From: Bacteriovoracaceae bacterium
Lineage (GTDB): Bacteria; Bdellovibrionota; Bacteriovoracia; Bacteriovoracales; Bacteriovoracaceae
NCBI GenBank assembly: GCA_947442115.1
Contig: CANEVK010000083.1
Coordinates: 1 to 9,676, forward strand
Direction of reading: 5' to 3'
Length of the DNA: 9,676 bases
Every line of letters begins with the position of its first letter. Position 1 is the first letter of the stretch. Below the pieces are notes generated by a model. That model did no database searches, was not told the origin of the DNA, and saw nothing but the letters and a program-made list of their open reading frames with translations. Below, in pieces: positions 1 through 6,753 of the stretch. The position numbers and the translations under genes are program-made.

Positions 1-1965
1 AGATTGAACGGCCTTAATGATAGCAGAAGAATCCATATGGTGCTTAGCATACAATTCATCGGCACTGTAAGCACTCTGCCCAAACTCACCCTTAACGGCC
101 AGCGACTCAAGTTTAAACTCCGACCCCAAAAGCTTGAGTTGATGAGTAAGTTGAGCTCCCATCCCAGCAATCAATTGATGATCTTCAACCGTCACCACTT
201 TTGATCCTGATTCTTTAATCCATTGAGCGATAAGTTTAAAATCAGACTGATTTACAAAACTATGGTTAATGACTGCTACATCCCCTAAGGCCTCAGCTGC
301 TTTGAGTGCATGGGCGACTAAAGATCCAGAAGCGATGATCGCGGCTTTTTTTCCGTCCAAGATTTTTTGGGGTTGATGAAGTTTATAAGAAAGATTCTCT
401 TTAACCTCGAGAGCAAAATTCTCCCGGCCGATAAAAAAGATATAAGACTCTCCATCTTTTCCAGCTTCTCTTTCTTGGGCGGTTTTCTTGATCGCTTGAT
501 AAATATATTCTTCGGCTTCTTTGGCCGAAGCAATGTTCACAATATTGAGATGCGGAATACTGGCCAGGGCACTCATATAAGTTAAAGACTGATGGCTTGC
601 CCCATCCGCAGCATCTTGAAAGCCTGTATGTGAAAAAATCGCCATCACGGGAGCTTGAGATAGTGAGGCCATAATGAGAGGAAGATTTCCTTTGGTTACC
701 CCGAACGCAGCAAAGGTATCAACAAACGGGATATAACCCGCTTTTGAAAGACCAATGGCCGTTGAAACCATATTTGATTCAGCGACACCCACATCAAGAT
801 AGTGAGATGGACATTCTGTGTGAAACGCCTTCACTCCTGTTGAACTCTGAAGATCTGATGAAATAGAAAAAACCGGAAATCCTTCTTTGGCAGCTTTTGA
901 AAGGGCCTTGGCCACTCCCACCTGCATCTTATCTTTCACAGGTCCAGAAGAAGATTTTTTTTCAGGTTTAACTGTGAGTTTTTGCGCCCACTCAGTAAAC
1001 TCTTGAGGAATAGCTTCATCCCCCCAAATCTCTTTTAAAAATCCATGAATGCCTTCATCGTGGGCCTTAAGCGGAAAGCCATGACCACCAGAAGCACTTT
1101 CAGAAGTTGCTTTAACTCCATATCCTTTTATCGTCTTTAGCCATAAGGCGACTGGTTTTGTGGCATCAGATTTTGCTAAAGCAATCGCCACATCAAGTTT
1201 ATGAAAAACAAATTCTAGATCATGGGCATTTTCAACTTTAATCACATGCCAACCTTGAGCGGCCAGGGCCTCAAAAGTTCCTTGCATAGAGAAAGCATCT
1301 TTATCGATGCGGCCTCCGAGCTTGGTATTATTATCTGAAAGCATCATCACGAAAGGATTAAGTTTACCTTTGGCCGCCAGTCCAGGAATGGCGCTAAAAG
1401 CTTCCTTCGCTTCACCTTCCATAGATGCTCCATCAGAAATGGAAACAACAGTGACTCGATTATTGCCAGTCAGTTTATCGGCCAGAGCAAGACCTTGGGC
1501 CTGAGGAAAAGCCGAACCGAGTGGGCCATTTGAAAGAAGAACTCCTTCTGGGTAAAGGTGAGATTCACCATGCCCAGTCAGTTTGGAGCTCATGGAACGA
1601 AACCCCATAAGAGTTTCAGCGCTCAAGTCACCATAACCAAGGACAGTTCTTAGAGCGTAAATACCATTTTCAGCGTGACCAATATCGTTCACAAAATTAA
1701 AGTGCTCAAACCAATTTTTCTCTTTAAACATCATTCCATGAAGTGCAGTCCAAGCTTCTGTCATGGCCGAAGGTCCACCCCAGTGACAAGCTGCTCCCCC
1801 ATTAACGGCCGCTAAATCCATGAGAGCAATGAGGGATCTGGTGGCCTTAGGGTGGGCCAACTTCACTTCATTTTGCTTTGCGTCCTTAATGGACACAAAA
1901 TATTTGGGGGCATGATCTGGGGAAGGTAAAAGTTTTGTTTTAATATTCAAGGGTTTAAGGGCCAT
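1..1965 (-). CDS. tkt: Transketolase (3' end cut by window edge)
   Basis: Thiamine-diphosphate enzyme of the non-oxidative pentose phosphate pathway that moves two-carbon ketol units between sugar phosphates; cytoplasmic. The frame is open for 655 codons from ATG at 1965 to base 1 with no stop, so only the extreme C-terminus should be missing (family usually about 620-670 residues). Seen: GHGE at residues 131-134 followed by a GPLG loop at 147-150; TPP/metal motif SDG at 177-179 with NN at 212-213; GVAESNM at 393-399 with the likely catalytic Glu396; DGASHQ at 454-459 with His458 matching the conserved pyrimidine-domain histidine; then a C-terminal domain. The start is set by AGGTGG five bases upstream. 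The gene is divergent from rpmB. Oddities: the first Gly of the usual GDG is Ser, and the N-terminal substrate loop is unlike the E. coli enzyme, so this is a divergent transketolase subfamily. Transketolase superfamily is certain; exact substrate is by inheritance. Confidence 0.93.
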   Translation of the reverse strand, partial: MALKPLNIKTKLLPSPDHAPKYFVSIKDAKQNEVKLAHPKATRSLIALMDLAAVNGGAACHWGGPSAMTEAWTALHGMMFKEKNWFEHFNFVNDIGHAENGIYALRTVLGYGDLSAETLMGFRSMSSKLTGHGESHLYPEGVLLSNGPLGSAFPQAQGLALADKLTGNNRVTVVSISDGASMEGEAKEAFSAIPGLAAKGKLNPFVMMLSDNNTKLGGRIDKDAFSMQGTFEALAAQGWHVIKVENAHDLEFVFHKLDVAIALAKSDATKPVALWLKTIKGYGVKATSESASGGHGFPLKAHDEGIHGFLKEIWGDEAIPQEFTEWAQKLTVKPEKKSSSGPVKDKMQVGVAKALSKAAKEGFPVFSISSDLQSSTGVKAFHTECPSHYLDVGVAESNMVSTAIGLSKAGYIPFVDTFAAFGVTKGNLPLIMASLSQAPVMAIFSHTGFQDAADGASHQSLTYMSALASIPHLNIVNIASAKEAEEYIYQAIKKTAQEREAGKDGESYIFFIGRENFALEVKENLSYKLHQPQKILDGKKAAIIASGSLVAHALKAAEALGDVAVINHSFVNQSDFKLIAQWIKESGSKVVTVEDHQLIAGMGAQLTHQLKLLGSEFKLESLAVKGEFGQSAYSADELYAKHHMDSSAIIKAVQS

Positions 1966-2054
1966 TTGAACCACCTTTTAAGAATGAAAATAAAATCTTA
2001 GGAAGTATGAAACTCACGAGTAGTTAAGTCCACTAGATTCTTGGAGTTTTCATC

Positions 2055-2083
2055 TTGCCAAGGTGCTTAAAATTAACTAGAGT
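2055..2083 (+). promoter_or_regulatory. Possible rpmB promoter
   Basis: TTGCCA (2055-2060) and TAGAGT (2078-2083) are separated by 17 bp, a sigma70-like arrangement placing transcription start about 35 bases before the rpmB start codon. The match is only moderate and the region is AT-rich, so other -10 choices exist. No promoter of comparable quality stands out for the divergent transketolase within 1966-2054. Confidence 0.3.
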
Positions 2084-2125
2084 TTCAGAACTTTATTTTT
2101 TGAATATTTCTCAGAAGGAATTTTT

Positions 2126-2347
2126 ATGGCCCGTCAATGTGATCTTACAGGTAAAACTCGTCAAGCTAACCATAAAGTGTCTCACTCTAACATCAAGACA
2201 CGTACTTTTAAGCAACCGAATCTTCAAACTAAAAAAGTTTTTGATCCTGAGTCTGGTAAAACAATCCGTTTAAAACTAGCGACTTCTACAATCAAGACTT
2301 TAGATAAAATGGGTCTTTCTAAATTTTTACGTAAGTACTACAAGTAG
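2126..2347 (+). CDS. rpmB: 50S ribosomal protein L28
   Basis: Small basic protein (73 residues) of the large ribosomal subunit. Recognised from the N-terminal CDLTGK at residues 5-10, the SHSNIKT segment with K/R-rich beta strands that follows, and the C-terminal TIKTLDKMGL block ending in a basic tail. The ATG at 2126 is preceded by AGAAGGA (2113-2119) at six bases; an overlapping upstream frame beginning with TTG at 2055 encodes nothing recognisable. Zinc-binding L28 proteins carry two CxxC pairs; here only Cys5 remains and its partner position is Thr8, so this is the zinc-independent form with one relic cysteine. It is monocistronic, followed by a strong terminator at 2380-2407. rpmG, its common neighbour in other bacteria, is about 4 kb away on the other strand. 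Confidence 0.95.
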   Translation: MARQCDLTGKTRQANHKVSHSNIKTRTFKQPNLQTKKVFDPESGKTIRLKLATSTIKTLDKMGLSKFLRKYYK

Positions 2348-2379
2348 TAGTATAAAAAACCTTTACCATAAAAAGTAAC

Positions 2380-2407
2380 GAGCCCCCGAATGGGGGCTCT
2401 TTTTTTT
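2380..2407. terminator. Intrinsic terminator between rpmB and the convergent peptidase
   Basis: Perfect 8-bp stem GAGCCCCC (2380-2387) / GGGGGCTC (2392-2399), loop GAAT, followed by eight T (2400-2407) on the plus strand: a textbook rho-independent terminator for rpmB. Read from the minus strand the same hairpin is followed by GTTAC and then five T, so it probably also ends the peptidase transcript, whose stop codon is at 2409-2411, immediately beside the T tract. Confidence 0.93.
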
Positions 2408-2408
2408 A

Positions 2409-4061
2409 TTAGTAAATAACTTTAGCGTTTCTAATGACTGCTCCCCAACGGGCCTCAGATGAATCAGATGTGAACTCCACTGTGACTGATTCTGTTTCAG
2501 CATAATCAGTTTCATAGTTCTGACCAGCACCAGAGATTTTTTCAACCACTGATCCTTTAGCATCTTTCACGATAACAAAATCGTAATTTGATTCAGTATC
2601 AAACTTTTCAATCACAAGTTTTACATACTTCGCACCAGGAAAGTTAAATGTTTTAGAAACTTTCATGTTATTGGCATATGGATGAGCTGTTTCAAAAACT
2701 TCTGCAAGCGGCTCAGATATCCATAATGAATCATCTGGTCCCTGACGAGGAATACGTGTATCAGTAAGAAAGTTATAAGCGTCTACACGTCCACCAGAAA
2801 TTGTTGTCTTACGGTAAGCTCCACCAGGAACAGTTGTCGCCATTAGCTTTTCTCTGACGGCCTTCACATCTTGACGACCATTTTGAGCAATATATAAACC
2901 TAAAACACCTGAAACATGAGGTGTGGCCATCGAAGTTCCAGAATAAACTTTGTAACTATTATTTGGAGTGGTTGAAAGAATATTGTGACCTGGGGCTGCC
3001 ACGTGAACCGTGCGCTTACCAAAACATGTGAAAGAGGCCATGTTATCACCCACAGTATGGGCAGCGACACTGACAACGTTATCAACTTGGTAATTTGATG
3101 GGTAGTGAGGAGCTGAATCGTTATTTGTTCCATCATTACCAGCAGCTGCAACAAAAAGAATACCTTTGCCCTTAGCAGCTTTAATAGCGTCTTCAAGAGT
3201 TTGTGAAAAACCGCCTCCGCCCCAAGAGTTACTCATAATATCAACATTCATTTTAGTCGCATAATCAATCGCTATAACAGCATCCGCAAGACTTCCAGAA
3301 CCTTCATCCGATAAAAATTTAACCGCCATTAGAGAAACATCATCCATCACACCTGCTACACCAACGCCATTGCCGTGTTTAGCTCCGATGGTTCCTGCAC
3401 AGTGAGTCCCGTGAGAATTTCCATCCATCGGGTTACCATTTTTAGCATTGGCATTCCAGCCGTAGATATCATCTACATAACCGTTCCCATCATCATCTTT
3501 ATTGTTCCCTGCAATTTCTTTTGTATTGACCCACATATTCTCTTTAAGATCTGGGTGATTATAATCAATCCCCGTATCAATCACAGCGATGACAACTTTC
3601 TTAGAACCTTTAGTGATTGTCCATGCACGTTCAGCATTAACATCGGCCCCAGCAACACCAACTGTTCCAGAAGTCCCACCATTTCTATCAGGTTCATTAT
3701 TACCTTTATTTGAAAGGCCCCAAAGTTTTCCATACATCGGATCATTAGTTCTGATCGCTTTATAAATAAAGTTTGGTTCAGCATATTCCACTTCTGGAAG
3801 TTGCTTAAGTTCATTGATCAAACTGAGAGTTGATTTTGAATGGGTTTTAACAACAACAAAGTCACCAGCAATAAGCCCCATTTGGCGCTCAATTTGGGCC
3901 CCAAGTAAGTTTGATTTCCCGAGAAGTTTTCCCATGAAACCTTTTTTTACTTTCACCACAACTTCACCGGCCACATGAGGGAACTCAGTGGACATCGGAC
4001 GTGCATTTGCAACGGCCGAAAGACCTAGACTCAACACTGCTGGAACAATCAATTTCTTCAT
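2409..4061 (-). CDS. Secreted subtilisin-family (S8) serine peptidase
   Basis: Extracellular or periplasmic endopeptidase precursor of 550 residues. Order seen: signal peptide 1-20 (two Lys, hydrophobic core, likely cut after ANA); inhibitor-like propeptide about 27-100 (ends near AEPNFIYKA, as in fervidolysin-type precursors); S8 catalytic domain about 115-435 with Asp162 (VIDTGID), His217 (NSHGTH), oxyanion Asn309 (AAAGND) and Ser377 (SGTSMATPH). An acidic loop DDDGNGYVDD at 189-198 looks like a calcium site. The C-terminal 100 residues (about 455-550) are a beta-rich domain with YDFVIV at 493-498 and FTSDSS at 530-535, resembling a CUB or P-domain-like module. All catalytic residues are present. 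Start chosen from the signal peptide and AGGAGA five bases upstream. It is transcribed alone, divergent from the PilZ-like operon. Substrate cannot be told; general protein degradation is the family expectation. Confidence 0.95.
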   Translation of the reverse strand: MKKLIVPAVLSLGLSAVANARPMSTEFPHVAGEVVVKVKKGFMGKLLGKSNLLGAQIERQMGLIAGDFVVVKTHSKSTLSLINELKQLPEVEYAEPNFIYKAIRTNDPMYGKLWGLSNKGNNEPDRNGGTSGTVGVAGADVNAERAWTITKGSKKVVIAVIDTGIDYNHPDLKENMWVNTKEIAGNNKDDDGNGYVDDIYGWNANAKNGNPMDGNSHGTHCAGTIGAKHGNGVGVAGVMDDVSLMAVKFLSDEGSGSLADAVIAIDYATKMNVDIMSNSWGGGGFSQTLEDAIKAAKGKGILFVAAAGNDGTNNDSAPHYPSNYQVDNVVSVAAHTVGDNMASFTCFGKRTVHVAAPGHNILSTTPNNSYKVYSGTSMATPHVSGVLGLYIAQNGRQDVKAVREKLMATTVPGGAYRKTTISGGRVDAYNFLTDTRIPRQGPDDSLWISEPLAEVFETAHPYANNMKVSKTFNFPGAKYVKLVIEKFDTESNYDFVIVKDAKGSVVEKISGAGQNYETDYAETESVTVEFTSDSSEARWGAVIRNAKVIY

Positions 4062-4260
4062 GAGCTCTCCTAGCTTCTGGTAGCGCCTCTTGCGCCTCGG
4101 ATTTGAACTGATAATTCCATCATACGTGGATCACCCATAAATCTCTCCGGGGTAAAAATGGCTAACGCACTCAGCTATTTAAACCAAACCACTCGGCCAA
4201 AGTTTTCCCCCTCTTTGAAAAATTTCCTTATTAGGTGAAAATAGAAGCTAAGGAGACCTC

Positions 4261-5088
4261 ATGATCTACAATAAAAGTGGCCACCCAGTTGAAGTAAAAA
4301 AAATTTCAATTCGTTTATGGTCAGTACGTGATGAAATTGAAGCGGCCATTGGGCGAAGAATGAAAGAATGTGAGGCGGCCGGTGTCCCACTTTATGTAGA
4401 TGATATTAAAAAATTTTATAACTTAAATTTAAAAGAACCTCTTAATCAACAAAACAATGTGCTTCCCCTTCATCCAGAAACTGAAGTCAAGGCCGAAGCA
4501 GCTCCGGTAGAAACTCCTGCTCAAGAGACACCTCCTCAAGATGCGCCCAAAGAAGAACAAGAAGCAGCTCCAGCTGCTTCAGAGGCTCCGGAAGCAAACG
4601 CTGAAGTTTCTGCAACTCCAGAAGCAAGCCAGACTCTTAGTGAAGCTGATAAAATTATCGAGGAACAAAATAAACAGGGTCTTGATACCAAAAAACCGAA
4701 TCCCATTCTTGAGCGCCCTTACACAAGACAGGCACCAGACCTAGATAAAATCTCATATGGATTTGCCCTCCTTGCAGATATCAACATGGATACACTGCTC
4801 ACTTTTACTAAGGATAAGTTTCTTCATGGCCAATCGGTTGTGGTCGAGTTTTTAATTCCTCAAAACTTTCTTATGACAGCGACCGTCACCTACTGCAGTT
4901 TTTACGCCATCAGAAGTCGGGTCATCTCCACAACGAAGCCTGACTACAGAGTTCAGTGCCGTTTTGATTTTTCTGTACCTGGAGAAAGAGACACCCTGAG
5001 AAACTTTCTAAAATCAGTTGAACCTTCAATTCCACAGCCAGTAAAAAAGGCCAAGAAAGAAGCTGAAGATGATTCCCTTGGTATCTGA
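4261..5088 (+). CDS. PilZ-like domain protein with acidic Ala/Pro/Glu-rich linker
   Basis: 275 residues, no signal peptide or membrane segment, so probably cytoplasmic. Seen: an unassigned N-terminal part (1-60, basic and helical around 20-40); a low-complexity Ala/Glu/Pro/Gln linker about 72-145; then about 100 residues (150-253) patterned like a PilZ beta-barrel: RPYTR at 152-156 in the position of the RxxxR motif, LADINMDT at 171-178 where DxSxxG is expected, G190 before a beta strand (VVVEFLIP), and a final helix about 242-252; a basic-acidic tail follows. PilZ domains bind cyclic di-GMP through RxxxR and DxSxxG; the second motif is degenerate here (DINMDT), so binding is doubtful. AAGGAG lies five bases before ATG. 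It is 20 bp upstream of the DUF4340 gene, probably one operon. PilZ assignment is by eye from motif order and could be wrong. Confidence 0.6.
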   Translation: MIYNKSGHPVEVKKISIRLWSVRDEIEAAIGRRMKECEAAGVPLYVDDIKKFYNLNLKEPLNQQNNVLPLHPETEVKAEAAPVETPAQETPPQDAPKEEQEAAPAASEAPEANAEVSATPEASQTLSEADKIIEEQNKQGLDTKKPNPILERPYTRQAPDLDKISYGFALLADINMDTLLTFTKDKFLHGQSVVVEFLIPQNFLMTATVTYCSFYAIRSRVISTTKPDYRVQCRFDFSVPGERDTLRNFLKSVEPSIPQPVKKAKKEAEDDSLGI

Positions 5089-5108
5089 TTTCAGAGTAAA
5101 CTAATTTC

Positions 5109-6104
5109 ATGAAATCAATTCTTCGCCCAACATTGTCTACAGCTCTGGTTATCTGCTTTTCTCTTATTTTGATTTTTCTAGGCCTATTCGCTGAAGTATT
5201 TGAATCAGAGACACCAGAAGTTGATCTCGCCCAAATTTATGCTAATCCGATACCCGTGAATGAACTCCAGCATATCAAAGTCTTCAAGATGACAAATAAG
5301 CAAGGCTCATTTGTCCTAGAAAATACTCATCCCACCTTTAATCTTGAAGGTCCATGGCAAATGACTGAGCCTCAATCCCTGAAAGTGAAAGGCAATGTTA
5401 TTCCTAAAATACTTGAAAGCTTAAATGTACTTAGAGTGAGAAACTTTCATCGCCTTGAGCCTATTAACATAACAAGTTTTTCTCTGGATAACCCAAATCT
5501 CACTCTACAATTCACCAACGATAAAAATAAAAACTTTGAAGTAAAACTCGGACTCATTAATCCAATTGATAATTCGGCCTACCTGACTCTCAATTCTCAG
5601 AATCAAATTTATCAGATAGATCCTCTTGAAATGGCCCTTGAAACTTATGACATTTCTCAACTCGTAGAATCCCGAGTTCTTGCCCTCAATGCAGAGTCTC
5701 TTTTATCTTTAGAGATTTATCAATCATCTGGCCTAGAAGTTAAACTTCTCAAGAAAGAACAAATTTGGGTTGATCAAAATGGAATTGAGCTGAATGAACA
5801 AAAAGTCGTTAAGTTTTTTGAAAAGTTGGAGGATTTGAAAAGTTTTTCAATTTTATCCACCCTCACGCCAGAGCAGCAAAAAATCATGGAAGCTGCGATC
5901 TCCACCCCTCGCTATACGATGAAGCTCATCACTTCACAGGGAGTTCGCTCCTATTTTGTAGCCGAGATTAAAAATGGCCTTCCAGGTATGTCCGTCGGGA
6001 AAGATCAATTTCTTGCCTTAACAACTGATGATAAAAAATCTTTTGTGCTCTTAGAAACTGACCAGCTGAGAGTCTTTTCCATAAAGACGACTGAACTCAA
6101 ATAA
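5109..6104 (+). CDS. DUF4340 family membrane-anchored protein
   Basis: 331 residues. One hydrophobic segment at about 9-29 after a short basic N-terminus, no signal-peptidase-like site, so a single-pass inner-membrane protein with the remainder outside the cytoplasm. The body follows the DUF4340 pattern: WQMTEP at 83-88, a helix ending LNVLRVRNF, SLDNPN at 125-130 (the usual xGLxxP position), then LGLINPIDNSAYL near 147-159 and IYQIDP near 167-172. A second, weaker repeat of the pattern begins around 207-225. DUF4340 proteins often accompany ABC-type gliding or envelope gene clusters, but no transporter gene is present here and the function is unknown. The start has no clear Shine-Dalgarno (only GAG about 12 bases upstream), suggesting coupling to the PilZ-like gene 20 bp before. 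The gene ends directly at a strong terminator (6104-6133). Confidence 0.75.
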   Translation: MKSILRPTLSTALVICFSLILIFLGLFAEVFESETPEVDLAQIYANPIPVNELQHIKVFKMTNKQGSFVLENTHPTFNLEGPWQMTEPQSLKVKGNVIPKILESLNVLRVRNFHRLEPINITSFSLDNPNLTLQFTNDKNKNFEVKLGLINPIDNSAYLTLNSQNQIYQIDPLEMALETYDISQLVESRVLALNAESLLSLEIYQSSGLEVKLLKKEQIWVDQNGIELNEQKVVKFFEKLEDLKSFSILSTLTPEQQKIMEAAISTPRYTMKLITSQGVRSYFVAEIKNGLPGMSVGKDQFLALTTDDKKSFVLLETDQLRVFSIKTTELK

Positions 6105-6133
6105 AAAAAGGGACGCTTGAGCGTCCCTTTTTT
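6104..6133. terminator. Bidirectional intrinsic terminator
   Basis: GGGACGC (6110-6116) / GCGTCCC (6121-6127) with loop TTGA, flanked by A6 on the left and T6 (6128-6133) on the right. The A/T flanks extend the stem and provide a U tract in both directions, so it should end the DUF4340 transcript on the plus strand and rpmG on the minus strand. The left A tract begins in the last base of the DUF4340 stop codon. Confidence 0.93.
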
Positions 6134-6155
6134 ATCTATAACTTGAAAAATCAAA

Positions 6156-6332
6156 TTACTTAATTTCTTTGTGAACAGTATGACGACGAAGATTTGGGTT
6201 ATACTTCTTCATTTCAAGACGCTCAGGAGTCGTCTTTTTATTTTTAGTAGTTGTATAACGAGAAGGTGAAGCACCTTCTTTTTTAGCTTCTGTACACTCG
6301 AGTGTCACAATTACGCGTGGTCCCTTTGCCAT
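6156..6332 (-). CDS. rpmG: 50S ribosomal protein L33
   Basis: Large-subunit ribosomal protein, 58 codons plus TAA. The translation contains VIVTLECTEAKKEG, then RYTTTKNKKTTPERLEMKK and a C-terminal HTVHKEIK, which is the L33 signature order. Zinc-binding L33 has cysteines in two CxxC pairs; here only Cys13 (LECTEAK) is kept and the other three positions are Ala, Asn and Leu, so this is the zinc-independent form. Start ATG at 6332 with GAGAGGA four bases upstream; promoter candidate at 6374-6403. Monocistronic, ending at the bidirectional terminator 6104-6133. In many bacteria rpmG sits next to rpmB or secE/tRNA-Trp; neither arrangement is seen here. Confidence 0.95.
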   Translation of the reverse strand: MAKGPRVIVTLECTEAKKEGASPSRYTTTKNKKTTPERLEMKKYNPNLRRHTVHKEIK

Positions 6333-6373
6333 AACATCCTCTCTGGAAATTGCATTTACTTAAAAGTCGTAAG

Positions 6374-6403
6374 AATATAGACTGCGAGCAATAGATAAGA
6401 CAA
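6374..6403 (-). promoter_or_regulatory. Likely rpmG promoter
   Basis: On the minus strand TTGTCT (6403-6398) and TATATT (6379-6374) are 18 bp apart, a good sigma70-type match (four and five of six consensus bases). The predicted start would give a leader of about 35 nt ahead of the rpmG ATG at 6332. This is the best promoter-like element I see in the window. Confidence 0.55.
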
Positions 6404-6425
6404 GATAATTATTCAAGAAGACACT

Positions 6426-6704
6426 ATGACCCAAAGCATTAACACCAAAAACTGGACTTTTAGCCGCTATACGAAGGGTTCATCCATGGCCCTTATTACC
6501 TTTGGAGCAAATCCAGAGAGCCTAGAAGAGGATCAATTGGAGTACTACGTCACAGTACTGGAAGATGAAATCCATGAAACCTTCCAAAAAGAATTCTCAA
6601 CTCTCGCTGGAGCTTGTGTTTATCTGAATGCAAACTATAGCGATTGGACCTTTGAGGATCAAACAGCACCAAAATCTGGGTGCTCGACTTGTGCTGCTCA
6701 CTAA
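6426..6704 (+). CDS. Small hypothetical protein with C-terminal CxxC
   Basis: 92 residues, not recognised. No signal peptide or membrane segment, so presumably cytoplasmic. The protein is acidic in the middle (ESLEEDQLEYY, VLEDEIHETFQKEF at about 32-58), aromatic-rich (YLNANYSDWTFED near 67-79), and ends in SGCSTCAAH, giving a Cys pair (CxxC) at residues 86-89 plus one earlier Cys at 64. A terminal CxxC next to His could be a metal or redox site, but nothing else in the sequence supports a specific role. ATG at 6426 has AAGAAG (6416-6421) upstream at about five bases; GATAAT at 6404-6409 is a -10-like hexamer but has no convincing -35. The gene is divergent from rpmG and convergent with the helical-repeat gene. 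Coding status is supported by the SD, single-frame length and compositional balance. Confidence 0.65.
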   Translation: MTQSINTKNWTFSRYTKGSSMALITFGANPESLEEDQLEYYVTVLEDEIHETFQKEFSTLAGACVYLNANYSDWTFEDQTAPKSGCSTCAAH

Positions 6705-6753
6705 AACTTTTAATGAGAAATGAGAGTAAATCTCAACTGACTTTTAGTTTTTT
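6700..6753 (+). terminator. Weak hairpin after the small CxxC gene
   Basis: An inner stem TGAGA/TCTCA (6721-6725 and 6731-6735) sits inside an outer ACTAAAA/TTTTAGT pair (6700-6706 and 6742-6748), followed by five T (6749-6753). It overlaps the 3' ends of both convergent genes. The stem is AT-rich and interrupted, so it is a much weaker candidate than the two other terminators in the window. Confidence 0.3.

Noticed and set aside
318..585. Short open frames on both strands inside the transketolase.
   Set aside because: They lie in other frames of a well-supported gene and have a Lys/Phe bias typical of shadow frames.
2055..2273. 72-codon plus-strand frame starting with TTG.
   Set aside because: It overlaps rpmB in another frame and has no Shine-Dalgarno or recognisable protein features; rpmB explains the region.
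3375..3713. 112-codon plus-strand frame opposite the peptidase catalytic domain.
   Set aside because: Ile/Thr/Pro-rich antisense frame over conserved peptidase motifs, no ribosome-binding site.
4083..4099. Direct repeat GCGCCTC-TT-GCGCCTC in the peptidase leader.
   Set aside because: Only two 7-bp copies, with no further copies and no symmetrical operator shape; too short to call a site.
4081..4112. tRNA-like 3' end on the minus strand (GTTCAAATC followed by CTACCA).
   Set aside because: The T-stem mispairs, the CCA is 18 rather than 11 bases past the T-stem, no 5' acceptor partner exists upstream and no proper anticodon arm forms. Such a box is expected by chance in a window this size.
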